From Byssochlamys sp. IMV 00236 (Eukaryota > Ascomycota > Eurotiomycetes > Eurotiales > Thermoascaceae), in contig MSJH02000698.1 in the NCBI GenBank assembly GCA_001931875.2, forward strand, positions 496,001 through 560,000: DNA of 64,000 nt, in the 5' to 3' direction. The notes beneath the pieces are model-generated. The model was not told the DNA's origin and searched no databases. It worked only from the letters and a program-made list of their open reading frames with translations. The first letter of the stretch is position 1, and each line of letters opens with the position of its first letter. The position numbers and the translations under genes were made by a program. Shown here piece by piece: positions 1-11,593 of this stretch.

Positions 1-468
1 ATTGAAACATTGTCAGGGAACAGTATAATCGTAGATATGTCTGACAGTGCGACCTGGATGGACAGCAGCACCTTGAAAACACGACCTCAACAACTCCGGA
101 TTTTAGGGCTAGCGGGCAGTCACATGCGATTGCCCCTCGTTTTAGGTTTACTCCGAAGAGCTGCGTCATGTGCGGTCTCGACTCTCTATATTGTAGCAGG
201 CAGAGACATTCTGCTGGATTTTGGGTATTATTGTCATTATTACCATTATTGTTATTCTTCCTCTTATTGTTCTTATTCATCATTCCTTCAACCTTTTGCT
301 GCTAATATTCTGTCTAACCTGAATTCTACTCTTCAGCTTCTAAATCCACTCTGTGTGACCAACACAAGGTAGGTGTGCAACCATTGCACACCCGCCCCGA
401 ATAACGAAGCCCTCGTGCCTGCCACAAACTCCCATCTCTTTCCTTCAAGACAATACATCTGGACAACG
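1..468 (+). promoter_or_regulatory. 5' flank and leader of the GGPP synthase gene
   Basis: No independent gene is seen. Positions 220-350 are T/C-rich, as in many fungal leaders. A good donor (GTAGGT, from 369) and an acceptor (TTCAAG, ending at 449) would remove an 81-nt intron. After this splice the upstream frame, open since about position 10, continues in frame into the ATG at 469. The region is therefore either a spliced 5' untranslated leader or the source of a longer N-terminus. Confidence 0.45.
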
Positions 469-1743
469 ATGCCGGAATCCTTGCAACCTCCCACAGCGAT
501 CCCTCCGCGGACGAGCTCGACGGGGGTTACAAATGGCCATCATCACCACGAGGCCGCGTCGAGAACTGCTGGCTTGAAAGGCATCCCCGAGGACGACTGG
601 ATGAACCCCGCCGCTGATAATCTGCCCACCAACACCACCTACAAGCATTCTCGCAACCGATCAAGTGTCGACGGGACGAAATACAGGGACGGAATGTGGT
701 CGGAGGAAAAAGAGAAGATCTTGATGGGTCCCTACGACTACATGTCGCAACACCCAGGCAAGGATCTGCGGAGACAATTCATCGCTGCATTCAACGCCTG
801 GCTGAAGGTTCCCCCAGATAGCCTGGCCATTATTACGAAGGTGGTTGTCATGCTCCATACATCATCCTTATTGTAAGCAGAAACCTCGTGACCGTGACTG
901 TCCATGTCTAATGAGGATGTGTGCGCGACAGAATCGATGACGTTGAAGATAATTCCATCTTACGGAGAGGCGTTCCCGTAGCCCATAGCATCTTCGGGAC
1001 GGCCCAGACGATCAACTCGGCCAACTACGTCTATTTCTTAGCCTTACAGGAAGTGCAGAAGCTGAAGAACCCGGCTGCAATCGACATATATGCTCAAGAG
1101 TTGCTGAATCTCCACCGTGGTCAAGGAATGGACCTGTTCTGGCGTGACACCCTGACATGTCCCAGCGAGGATGACTACCTGGAGATGGTTGGCAATAAGA
1201 CGGGGGGGCTCTTCAGGCTTGCTATCAAGCTGATGCAGGCTGAGAGTGACACCGGAAAGTATGGTTCCCCGCCATAATGTACATCTGCCTAATGCATCGG
1301 CTTACATTTGCTCTTCTTGCAGGGACTGTGTCGCTCTCGTCAACGTGATGGGTCTCATATTCCAGATCTGCGATGACTACCTCAACCTGTCTAACACGAC
1401 CTACACCAAGAACAAGGGGCTCTGCGAGGATCTGACGGAGGGCAAATTTTCGTTTCCCATCATCCACAGCATCCGTTCCAACCCGAGCAACCTCCAGTTG
1501 GTTAATATCCTGAAACAGCGGACAAAAGACGAGGAGGTGAAGCTGTACGCTGTGAGCTACATGGAAAGTACTGGTAGTTTCGCATACACGCGAAAGGTGG
1601 TGAGGCGGCTGCGGGACAAGGCTCTCGCCCTGATTGACGAAATAGAAGGGGAACAGAAAGAAGGCGAAAATGAAGGTGCGATGATCCGAGCGATCCTCGC
1701 GAAAATCGTGGAGTCGACCTTGAAAGATGGAGAAGACGATTAA
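469..1743 (+). CDS. Geranylgeranyl diphosphate synthase (class I trans-isoprenyl diphosphate synthase)
   Basis: This enzyme condenses farnesyl diphosphate with isopentenyl diphosphate to give GGPP, used for Rab/Rho prenylation and other diterpenoid needs. The model has exons 469-872, 932-1258 and 1323-1743, giving 383 aa, and both introns rejoin the frame exactly. The first splice restores the chain-elongation signature [11 protein letters not shown], containing the first aspartate-rich DDxxD motif. The second aspartate motif is QICDDYLNL, followed by a [15 protein letters not shown] region typical of Bts1/GGPPS enzymes. The ATG at 469 is the first in-frame ATG after a non-ATG stretch. The neighbours are housekeeping genes, so this is more likely the primary-metabolism enzyme than a gene-cluster copy. 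It is convergent with the Smr gene. Assignment to GGPP rather than FPP synthase rests on overall resemblance to fungal GGPPS. Confidence 0.93.
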
Positions 1744-2508
1744 GCTTGGTTTACGGCTTTGGAAGCCATATTTGACATGCGTGCTTGGATTTGGTTGTTG
1801 ATATATACCCCTTCCGCTAAATCGTATCTTCGACTGGTTTACAACGGCAATGATATCCGCTGGAGCAGAATGATGATCTCTTATAACTAGTTACGGATGA
1901 TGATGAGGAGTGCCCAGGTGAATTGTGACGGTCCGGTTGGAACCACCGGGCGACGGATGTGTTTTTATCTTGATGTGGCCCAAAGGTCTTTTGGTTTCCA
2001 TATGTCGGTCAACCCGAGGACAGTAACCGGGTCTTCCTTACTTGTCTCTGTTGGGTCTGTCGGGTCGGTCTTTATTTAACTCCTTCTAGGACGTATTTAT
2101 TTTCGGATATGTTGCTGCCTCCATGGCTTCTAACTACTCTATAAGCACCGCCAGCCTCTCAAATATTTGCACGAGGCCCAGGCTCTTGGCTAACGGAGAT
2201 TTTCCACTGATGTGAGAGAAAAGACACAAACATAGTAAGCTGCGTAAATAAGCAAAACGGAAATCACCAGGGGTATATCCTTGAAGACGTGGGGAGATCT
2301 ATTATGCGTGTCTTCCGGGTCCTTCGGTCATTCGATCCAGGGAGACACCTCATGTCCAGAAATGGAAAGGAACATTGCTGTGTTGTTCCTCGTAGAAACG
2401 ACACCTAGGCCCATAAAAGCACCCCATATATCCTGGAGGCGCAGGGCGGGATCTCGAAATCGTATCCAAAGGTCATTGAAAAAGTGCCCAAAGAATGGTA
2501 GGAACCCA
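1744..2508. other. Convergent intergenic region
   Basis: This lies between the 3' ends of the GGPP synthase and Smr genes. It presumably holds both 3' untranslated regions and polyadenylation sites. I see no coding signal or repeat in it. Confidence 0.6.
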
Positions 2509-3534
2509 TCACATAATTGTACAGCAAGCCTTTTCCAGCTTGCGCAGCACGCGGGGCAAGACCTTCTCGACAAGTTGCTCGATCTCGTCCTCCTGCTGTG
2601 GCTGCTGCTGTTGTTGTTGTTGGTAGTTCTGTTGTTGCGGGTACTGATGCGGTTGTTGATGAGACGGATGAGAAGGTTGATATGTGCCGGTTTCGGTGCT
2701 TGGATACTGTGGGTGGCTGTCGTACTGAGGCATTTCGGCTGGCCCGCCAGTCAAGTTGACATAGATACGTCCGGCGTTTTCCTCTGTGGCATATTGCAGA
2801 CCTAGTTGTTGACAGACCTGCTCGACGCGGGGCTTGATTTTCTGAATGTGGTTGACAGAGTGGTTTCCTTTTCCAACGATACTGTTCAAGGGGGCGTCTG
2901 ATCAGCAAGGTTTCTTTTTTCTACCAGCGCAATCTGCCGGGAGAAAACTCACACATGCAAATGGTTCTGTCCATGCGCCTTGGCATATTTGATTCTCTCC
3001 TCCAGAATATCCTCTGCTTCCTCCACAAACTGGCCGTGTAGGTCGATAGTATCTGGAGCAACCCGTCCCGGCGCGTTGTTCTCACGGAAAATAAACTCGG
3101 ATGCCTGACGGTTATACTCTTCCATCTTGAGACCGTGGGCTTTACCCTTCTCAGAGAGCTCCTTTGCCAGCGCACCATCACCATTCTCATAAGCCTGTCG
3201 GGACTAATCACAGTCACGGGCTCCAAGTTAGACTTCCCTCCTGGTTTTAACGCGGGCTAACTATAGGTAGCATACCTTGTCAAAGCACTCTCCACGCTTC
3301 CTGGCTTCCTGTCGCGCAAGGTCTCGCAGGCGATCATATTCCGCTTCGGCAGAGTCATTCTGCGAGTGATTCAGGGCTGCGATCGATAACGAATCGAGTC
3401 AGTCAGTCAATCAATCAATCAATCAGTGCGTTTTCTTGATCGCAATCGCAATTGCAATTGCAATTCCGATTGTCAATGTCCAATGCCAATGTCAACTCAC
3501 CCCTCGAGCCCATGTACGACATTTCATGCGACAT
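2509..3534 (-). CDS. Smr-domain protein with N-terminal DUF1771 and C-terminal CaaX-like box
   Basis: On the minus strand the exons are 3534-3501, 3376-3276, 3203-2953 and 2881-2509, giving 252 aa with perfect phase. Residues of about 20-90 form the helical, charged DUF1771 segment usually found before Smr domains. The Smr domain follows, with DLHG at 99-102 and the VGKGNHS signature at 131-137. Smr domains (MutS2 C-terminal family) bind nucleic acid and often act as nucleases; in eukaryotes they occur in mRNA-surveillance factors. The domain is followed by a Pro/Gln/Tyr-rich linker with a polyglutamine run, then an acidic-basic helix. The protein ends ACCTIM, and Cys-Thr-Ile-Met fits a farnesylation CaaX box with an adjacent cysteine that could be palmitoylated. 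Prenylation is inference. Intron 1 contains short tandem repeats. The family call is firm; the substrate is unknown. Confidence 0.9.
3395..3466. repeat. Short tandem repeats inside the first Smr intron
   Basis: Two adjacent microsatellites occur here: an AGTC/AATC tetranucleotide run at 3395-3426 and a GCAATT hexamer run at about 3441-3466. Both lie inside intron 1 of the Smr gene, so copy-number change would not affect its protein. Confidence 0.8.
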
Positions 3535-4397
3535 CTTGATAAAACGTATAGGCAAACCCGCCTGCTAAATCCCGCGAACAATCAGAACCGTGAAGAGAAG
3601 AAAGAAGAGTAATAATATGTCGCATTTCAAAATCGAGCAGCTGAAGCGCCGCAGGTTCATTTAACTAATCGCTAGTTTCCCCGTGCCAAGCCAGCTCGTG
3701 GATCCCATTTATCGGACGATAAATCGATCCTGGACCAATAATGGTCGGTGTATAAATGTGGGCTCTCGGATCGCCGCTAAAAGCGCCGAAAAAGGGAACA
3801 CAGATCTGGACGATCAGGAACACCCGAGTTGGTAAGGAACCGGATGTCGAGTTTGAGTAGTGATTTTGATGCATGGTATTATTGTTTGATTATTAGCATG
3901 ATCCTGCAGGATCCCCTGCACCAAACCAGTGGATTTAGGTTTCGCATATCCTGTAGTTGTATGTGCTTGATTGGTGACTTGATATAAATTATGGTTTCAG
4001 CAGACTTTGTTAGTGCCCCATACTATGTGCGTACTACCTCAACTCTCATGAAGTCGGATAAGAGTTTAAAGTTCCAGATTTTCACTGTAGATTCCAATTC
4101 CAAAATATTTTGCGCCAAACCTCCTTCAGCCGTACTAGCAGTGAGCAATCCAACTTATCAAGTATCGCTGTTCAAGAGAGCCATGAAACAGTCCTTTTAA
4201 AGTATCCTATCGCCGCTCTGGCCGCGTCTATAAGTCCTTTCCCCGACAACCGGTCCTTCAGACTGGGATGCCGCTCAAGTAGGGATACCCAGGTGCCGCT
4301 GACGACGAGTAAGAGTAATAAGCAATGGCTGGTCCTGATCCCCGAAGTTCTGCGCGTGCGCTAGAAAGATATTTGTCAACGGCCATTCCTCATCATA
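3535..4397. other. Intergenic region between two minus-strand genes
   Basis: This contains the Smr promoter and the 3' end of the monooxygenase. A 69-codon minus-strand frame (3665-3874) has a hydrophobic patch, but it has no recognisable family and no splice partners. I see no supported gene. Confidence 0.5.
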
Positions 4398-6328
4398 TTA
4401 ACCAGAGATGAATAGGCATTCGATATAGTGTGGACATACTTTGATTTTCCAATCAGACCACACTGGGAACAAGCTTCGATACCAGTAATGCGCCTGAGTC
4501 CACGGATAGGACATGGAGTTCCACTTTTTCTCGTTGATATACCACTAGGTAACAGTACAAAATCAGATCCCGAGCAGCCCCTGGTAGGTAGATGAATGCG
4601 TTACTTGGAAGTTTGAACGTACAGAAGAGCAGCCAGCGTTCCAGACGCGGTTATCAAGAGCCGATTGAACTTCATGAGCGTAGGCATCTTCCGCCTCCTG
4701 TTTGACCTCGGCCGCTGCGGCATTTCCATTCAGGACGGGTTCCATTATGCGGAGGGCATAATTTACAGAACTACTCCAATAGGATAGGTCAGCATGTGTC
4801 ATGGAGCAGGAGCATGGAAATCGATGAGAACTTGCTCACTTTTCGGCCGCTATCAGTGCGGAAGTGTGTCCTGTTGCGGAGTTCGGGCCTAGTAGCATAA
4901 AGAAATTCGGAAATCCACTCAAAGTCGAGCAATTGTAGGCTTCGGGGCCATCGTATCGTGCCCAATGATCTTCAATTGTGCCCTCTCGTCCGTGAACGGC
5001 CATGTAAGAAGTAAATTTGTTGGTTTGGAACCCAGTCGCTAATATAATCACATCGGCTGGTATAATACCGTCTGTAGTCTTCACACCCTCGGGTACGATT
5101 TCCGTGATCCTGGCGTCCGTCAAGAGTAAGTTATCGTCATGCAGAGATTTGAGATAACCGCAATCGAATATGCGACGCTACCAGGTGTCAGTAAGCGTGT
5201 AGTCCAAATAACTATGATACAATCATGACCGTCATGGGAGATTCACCTTGCAGCCGACATCAAAGTCCGGGATAAGAATGTCATGGTATTTCTCTGGAGC
5301 AGTTTTCCTCATATAGTTCTCTATCGTCCGTTGCGTTTTCTCTCGAAACCTCGCAGCCGATTTTGTCATTGGGAAAAGGCGCCAACCGTTCTCAGCTACG
5401 AGGAACACATGGAAACGATGGAGCCTCATAGCAAAGGGCACATAGCGAAGAATCCAAGACACTATCTTCGGGTAATGGAAGTTGTGCGCGGGAAAAACCC
5501 AATGCTTGCTTCGGACTATTTGAGTCAATGATTTTGTCTTCTTCACGATCGAAGGTACAATCTGAGTTGCAGTACCTGAAATATTACCCTGGTTAGCTAA
5601 TAATTCGAAGTAACTAGTTAGATGAAAAGCGATTACTAAATCCACGACTCACATCCATTACCAACAACGACAACGTTCTTTCCTTCTAAATTGACGCTAT
5701 GGTCCCATCTTGCTGAATGGAAGATGGTCCCCTTGAAAGTCGATGCGCCTGGAAAATCGCAGGGTCGAGGTTCAATCAATTGGCCCGTCGCCGCGAATAA
5801 GATTTGGCATTCATGCGTATACAGCTTTCCAGTCTCAAGGTCGATCAAGAAGAGCAGCCAACGGTTCGCATCATCCCGCCAAACACACTTACGCACTTCG
5901 GTATGGAAAACCATCTTCTCGCGCAAGCCGTATTGTTTCACCACGCCATCATGGTATTCTTTTATCTCTTTATTGGATGGCATCAATTTGGTCCAGTTGG
6001 GATTCAAAGCGAATGAGAAGCTATATAGAGCACTTGGGACATCGCAAGCGCATCCTGGTAGAAATTAGAACCAAGCAACCTAGCTAAGTAGTAACGTTGT
6101 ACTGTTATACAGTACATTATGAGAGAACACACCGGGATAAGAATTGATGAACCAAGTTCCGCCGCAGTCGGACTGGCGCTCGAAAAAGCGAATATCATCA
6201 TTATCGTACCATCTCTTCAACGTCGCTCCAAGTGCAATGGCACTAAGGCCCGTACCAACACACGCTACTTGGCTGTAGGAAGGGACAGGATACTCGTCGA
6301 TGATGGTACCCTTCTCGTTCGAAGCCAT
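4398..6328 (-). CDS. Flavin-dependent monooxygenase of the Baeyer-Villiger type (class B)
   Basis: Minus-strand exons are 6328-6133, 6054-5653, 5575-5247, 5177-4840, 4770-4623 and 4544-4398, giving 519 aa with all five splice phases matching. The FAD-binding Rossmann motif is VGTGLSA (about 24-30). The classic YPGCACDVPS segment appears only after intron 1 is removed. The Baeyer-Villiger fingerprint FxGxxxHxxxW[P/D] is present as FKGTIFHSARWD (172-183). The second Rossmann motif for NADPH, GNGCTATQ, spans intron 2. The C-terminus has the usual WNSMSYPWTQ region. The family inserts one oxygen atom next to a ketone or oxidises a heteroatom, using NADPH and O2. The substrate cannot be read from sequence. 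It lies alone between the Smr gene and fadA, with no core biosynthetic gene nearby, so a general detoxifying or catabolic role is as likely as secondary metabolism. Confidence 0.92.
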
Positions 6329-8494
6329 GACGGGTGTTCTTCACGGTAGATTAGGTAGCATCGTCAGCCTTTTTCCGTTCGTATTGGCCTACCATCTTCT
6401 GAGATACCTCTTGTATGTATGTATATATAATGCTGTGGACGAACAACCGCTGAAATACTGCGGAGACCTAGGTTACTCAGAATTACATGTCTTTCAATTT
6501 GATGTTATCCGGGATCGTCCCGAAAGGACTAAATTTGGCTTCTTTCTGGGGGGATTTCCGCTATTAACTATTGTACACGGAACCGGAACAGATGCTAGGA
6601 ATACTGCTGGGTAGCTACATATTATTGACTTGATTGTGCCGTCATACCAGCTACTGAACGCTGTACGACTGTTTGGCCAGACTTTTTCTCACGTGATGGG
6701 TACCGAGCTTCAATCACATCTACTCAATGCATAGTTACAGCGGAAGTATCAGTGCTGTTGCATATATATTTCACATCTATCGCTTTATATTTGAGAATTG
6801 GTATTGAGATTTACAGTATAAGAACAAATTGATACAAAATTCGTTCTTCACGGAGATACTATCATCTGACTATGTATCACGCGCCATCTAGTTTAGTTAC
6901 GGAGTACTATCCTTAAGGCTTGTAGTAACTAGTTGTTGAGATGTCCCGGTGTGTAACGGATTTCCTCTGGAAAAGAACGTAACACAGCGCGGCTATTTCG
7001 GGAACAGGATGCTTGGGTATGCATTGAAGCAGAGGTTTCATGTGTTAATCGATCCCTGAAACAAAACTGAGCATTCCAGGAAAAAAAAATAAAAAAAGGA
7101 GAGTTTCATGCGGAGGAGAGTAAAACTTCGGATCGTTATTTGGCCGTTATCCTTGCAAGAAGAAGAAAAAGGGTCAAATAATGGGGCCAGTTACATGATT
7201 CGTATCTTGTATCTTGTTTCGGACTCGGAGTAACTTATAGCAGGGTGACAAGACAGGCATTAATATAATGAAGTTCATCATGGCCTGTACCCTGCAGTGA
7301 GGAGAGATAGGGCTGCGTAGATGTAGTAAAGTCTGACACGTGTAGTGACTGGCGCTCGTCTCATCTGCATTCGGTGGGTCGTTCTTTTGCTTAGAGCATG
7401 AGTCGTACTACTCCTTATAGAGTATGGAGTTCAGTGGTGAGCGAGGAATTAGAATAATAGATACGGTGCCCAGCGATGCGTCAGCTGGTGGATCGAGATA
7501 TCCGTAGCCAACCGACCGCAAGGGGTTCCCTGCCCGTCATCTGGACCACAAGGGCTGAATTGATCCATGGGCTTAATATGGTAATATTAAAGTGCTCTAG
7601 TTAGTTAGTAGTACTTCAGTAAGAATAAAAAAAATACTAATAACTAATGCCCACTGCAAGTCACGCTGTTATGCGTTGATGATGTCATGGACCAACTTGG
7701 AAGCACAAGAGGCATGACTTGCTGTCGAAGGGTTTTCCAACCTGCAATACACTGTACGGAGTAGATAGTCGCCATAATTTCTATGCTCTCATCGCTTTGT
7801 TTTACTTTCCGTTCACGGGACACTGTTGACAGCAATAATGTCTCTAACGCTTGGTTTTCCCTCGCTCCTTATAGTAAATGTCTCTGTTGAACCGAGGCAT
7901 GATGATAGATCTCTGACAATTGCTTGGTGAATCTGAGGTGGACTCCACAATATATCCCTGGATTCACGAACTCGTAGATGAACCCCCTGCTCCGTAGTTA
8001 CACAGAGGATTCTCGTGGCAGTTACGGAGTAGTTGGTTGTCACTTGCGTGAAGATCGTCGTAGTCTCGTACGGCTCCTTATGAGTACTGAGCGGATACGG
8101 GAGGAATACCTTGGTATTAGGCCTATTTATCCGCTGACAGGCAGAACTTAGAATGTATAACCGACTCTTAGTCCGTAGTCAAGGGAGGCCGGTTAGCGAT
8201 AGCGTCCTCCACGCTGGAGTCGCCACGAGGCAATCCTGCTGGTCAAGTCGCTTACGGGGACAGCGGAGAGGCTATGGAGGGCCCGAAAAAGGGTTAGATA
8301 GAGGAGCAAGACGGGTCGTTTCGAGAAGACCTGACGCGCCGCGCAGAACGGTGCCAGAACGGTCGGTGGTGTTAAACATCGTCTCCGCCGGGTGGAGATT
8401 CTGTCTTGACGAGATCCATTCTACGCCGTTATTCGACCAGTATCCGGTTTTCCACCGTTGCGTAACGGCTTCCCGGGAATGGGAAATATGATTT

Positions 8495-8536
8495 ATGATG
8501 ATGATGATGATTATTATTATTATTATTATTATTATT
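8495..8536. repeat. Trinucleotide microsatellite (ATG)n(ATT)n
   Basis: A compound ATG then ATT repeat of about 42 bp lies in the gene-free region upstream of fadA. No open gene crosses it. Confidence 0.9.
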
Positions 8537-9241
8537 GCTGGATGGCAGCGGGCGGAAAGGGATCCATGGGGATGTCCGCAGAGGACTGAACGCAGCCGAG
8601 ACGGGAGAGGCAGCCTGGCTTCTAGAAAGACGGGTAGCGATAGTTAAGCCTTCGAAAGGACGAAACAAGAGAGGAACTGGGGCGCGCATACCCCTGGCGA
8701 TCTGGTCCCGTTACCAGTCGTCTCCGGCCATTATTGGCGCACCGTGCCGGACGAAAGACCACCGAACTGTGGTTTCTGTGAGGTGCAGAAATCATCTGTT
8801 CATCGACATATTGAGTCGAGGATAGCCAGTGGTAGATAGTTCTCGTCCAGGCGTAGTTTAAAGTAGGTGCTGGCTCAGGAGCAGCTAAGTGAACTATCTG
8901 CCGTAACCTCGTGGATTTTCAGACGGATCCCCAGGGGATGGTAGAACGTTGGAGGCTCCGCGCACATGGACATCTTAGGGTCAGATCTGCAGTCCTATCT
9001 CACTGGGAAGGGCATTCAGGAGAGAATCAACGAACGAACGATGAGAAGCAGAACAACAGGCTGGAGAGTCCGGACGAAGCTGAGGCCATCGTCTCGGAGT
9101 TGGCGATAACAAGGCAGAGTGGATTGAGTGCTGATTGGCGGGCACTGGCCCCTGACCCCTTACGCTCAGAGACGCTTTTTTTTCGCCTTTTTTTTGACTT
9201 TCGGGCCGGAGGGATCCTGTTGGCCTCAGTTCGAGCAGGAC

Positions 9242-9304
9242 GAGAGAGAAGAGAGAGAGAGAGAGAAAGTTATTAGTAGTATTATTATTTATTATTATTA
9301 TTAT
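9242..9304. repeat. AG-rich repeat followed by TTA repeat
   Basis: An imperfect (AG)n tract at about 9242-9269 is followed directly by an imperfect ATT/TTA tract to about 9304. Both are simple-sequence repeats in the upstream region of fadA. Confidence 0.8.
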
Positions 9305-9480
9305 GTAGAGTACGGAGAGAGTATCCAGAGTAGACTAGGCTGATGCTAATTCCGCTCCCGGATACGCGAAACGAGAAAAGAGTCGAGAGAGTCGAGAGAG
9401 AGGGCAATGAAGAACCCACTGGGACTGAAGTGATTGATTGATTCCATCCATTAGTTATTCTGCGCCGAAACTAAGTCCAG

Positions 9481-10309
9481 CTAAGCTAACCGTATCCTGT
9501 GCCTCTTCCCCCCCCTACTGTCCACCCAGGCGACTCCCCAAATCCTATTCGATCCCATCCGCTCTCCTTCTCCTACTTACTGAACGGTCCCTTTCTCAAC
9601 ACCCTTTCTTCCCCGACTGCCCTTACTACTCTTACTCTAATCATTATTCTCCCCTCCTCCCTTTCTCTTCGTCGACCTGGGGAGATCTAATCTCATATTC
9701 GCCCCTCTGTCGTGGGTGTATTTTCTCTACGCTTTTCCCAATCTCCTTCTTCTTCCATCGTTTCTCAACAACCCCCCCCCTTGGGAGGAAATTATTAGAC
9801 TTTTCGCGGCTTACGCCCCCCCTGGGAGCTTGGAATTATCGCCCCCATTCACTCATTGCGCCTCTGGCCGATTGCTGCGTTTCTCGAGACCAGGACAGGA
9901 ATGTAAGTAGTCGTCTTCTGGAAAACATCCATCGCTTCTTCCCTCCCCAATCTGGTTCCGGTTCCCCCCTTCACACTGGGTTTTCCAGACCTCGGAATCT
10001 CAACCGCCAGCCTCATCAGAAGAAAGCTGCGTCGCGCAGTCGCTGGGCCGACCTCCTTGCGTCCTGCGCCCTTCCCGAAACGGAACAATCCGCTTTCTCA
10101 GCAGCCATTCTCCGTACAACGTTGAACATTGGCGTTGTTTCATCGCTGTTGTGTGCATTTTGGGGATCTCTGCCACTGACACTGCTTGTTTTTTTCCCCC
10201 GCAGCTGTCCGTCTATCCGACCGTCGTCGACATCACAGAAATAAACTCTCCACCAGCGAGACTAATCTTTCTACGAGTGTTCGAGACGACCTGAAACGAA
10301 TCTGTCAAG
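9481..10309 (+). promoter_or_regulatory. Pyrimidine-rich fadA leader with a probable 5'UTR intron
   Basis: Positions 9480-9800 are strongly C/T-rich on the plus strand, typical of core promoters and transcript starts of highly expressed Aspergillus genes. A consensus donor (GTAAGT) at 9903 and an acceptor with a long T/C tract (ending CCCCCGCAG at 10204) define a likely 302-nt intron in the untranslated leader. The leader would then continue to the fadA ATG at 10310. The open frame across this tract has no ATG start and reflects base composition, since pyrimidine-rich DNA has few stop codons. Confidence 0.55.
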
Positions 10310-11593
10310 ATGGGTTGTGGAATGAGCACAGAGGATAAGGAGGGCAAGGCCCGCAATGAGGAGATCGAAAACCAGCTGAAGCGGGATAAGATGATGCAGA
10401 GGAACGAGATCAAGATGCTGCTGCTCGGTACGTGCCCCTGTCGACGCGAGCGGAGAGGAAAAACATAGCGGGAGAAGAAGAGTCGAATGGTCTCTGACGA
10501 GGATTTCTAGGTGCGGGAGAGTCGGGTAAATCGACCATCTTGAAGCAGATGAAGCTGATCCATGAGGGCGGTTACTCACGGGATGAGCGGGAATCGTTCA
10601 AGGAGATCATCTTCAGCAACACGGTCCAGTCGATGCGGGTGATTCTGGAGGCGATGGAGTCGTTGGAGCTGCCTCTGGAGGACCAGCGCGCAGAGTACCA
10701 TGTCCAGACCATCTTCATGCAACCCGCTCAGATTGAAGGTGACAGCCTACCACCCGAGGTTGGCGCGGCCATCAAAGCCCTCTGGCAGGACGCTGGCGTC
10801 CAGGAGTGCTTCAAGCGGTCTCGCGAGTACCAGCTGAATGACTCGGCCAAATAGTATGATTCCTGATAAAGACCCGGGCGCGCCTGCAGTCGCTGCGAAG
10901 GATTGATAACTAACCACTATCCTGTAGTTACTTCGACTCCATTGACCGGATCGCTCAACCTGACTACATGCCCGATGACCAGGATGTGCTCCGCTCCCGT
11001 GTCAAGACCACCGGTATCACCGAGACTACTTTCATCATTGGTGACCTGACCTACCGTATGTTCGATGTTGGTGGTCAGCGATCCGAACGTAAGAAGTGGA
11101 TCCACTGCTTCGAGAACGTCACCACGATTCTGTTCCTGGTCGCCATTTCCGAGTACGACCAACTGCTCTTTGAAGATGAGACGGTCAACCGTATGCAGGA
11201 GGCGCTCACCCTGTTCGACTCCATCTGCAACTCCAGATGGTTCATCAAGACCTCGATCATTCTCTTCCTGAACAAGATCGACCGCTTCAAGGAGAAGCTC
11301 CCCATTAGCCCTATGAAGAACTACTTCCCCGACTATGAGGGTGGTGCCGACTACGCAGCCGCTTGCGACTACATCCTCAACCGATTCGTCTCTCTGAACC
11401 AGGCAGAGCAGAAGCAGATCTATACTCACTTCACCTGCGCCACGGATACGACCCAGATCCGGTTCGTCATGGCTGCAGTCAATGGTACGTATACATATCC
11501 TCGCTCTCGAGCCCTTTGTGTGAGCTATAGTGCTGACTCATTTGTCTAGATATCATCATCCAAGAAAATCTCAGACTCTGTGGTCTGATCTAA
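10310..11593 (+). CDS. fadA: Heterotrimeric G-protein alpha subunit, group I (FadA/Gi-like)
   Basis: Exons 10310-10427, 10511-10853, 10928-11484 and 11550-11593 give 353 aa, the standard length. The N-terminus MGCG carries Gly2 for myristoylation and Cys3 for palmitoylation. The P-loop GAGESGKS is at 40-47 with the regulatory Gly42. The switch regions include Arg178 (LRSRVKTTG) and DVGGQ with Gln204, the residues whose mutation locks this protein active or inactive in A. nidulans. The guanine-specificity motif NKID is present. The C-terminus is CGLI, with Cys350 at the pertussis-toxin-type position, placing it in the Gi-like group. In Aspergillus, FadA couples receptors to growth and represses conidiation and sterigmatocystin/aflatoxin production. 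The gene is convergent with use1. Confidence 0.98.

Larger units (their letters stand above)
6329..9480. other. Long gene-free region between the monooxygenase and fadA
   Basis: No convincing coding exon is seen on either strand. It holds three exact copies of TACGGAGTA (6898-6906, 7755-7763 and 8023-8031), a trinucleotide microsatellite near 8.5 kb, and purine-rich and AG-repeat tracts at 9.24-9.40 kb. It must include the monooxygenase promoter and the distal fadA promoter. Its length is unusual beside the 0.4-1 kb spacing of most genes here. Confidence 0.6.

Noticed and set aside
2281..2805. Plus-strand frame rich in Leu
   Set aside because: It is the antisense of the polyglutamine part of the Smr gene. 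The Leu run is the mirror of CAG-type codons.
3665..3874. Small hydrophobic minus-strand frame
   Set aside because: Only 69 codons, with no family, no splice partners and no supporting signal. It may be a leader frame of the Smr gene.
469..6328. Terpenoid gene cluster (GGPP synthase plus BVMO)
   Set aside because: There is no terpene cyclase, P450 or prenyltransferase nearby, and the flanking genes are housekeeping. The GGPP synthase looks like the primary one.
9438..10244. A 268-codon plus-strand open frame before fadA
   Set aside because: It begins with TTG, not ATG, and lies in pyrimidine-rich DNA where stops are rare. A good 5'UTR intron crosses it. It has no recognisable domain.
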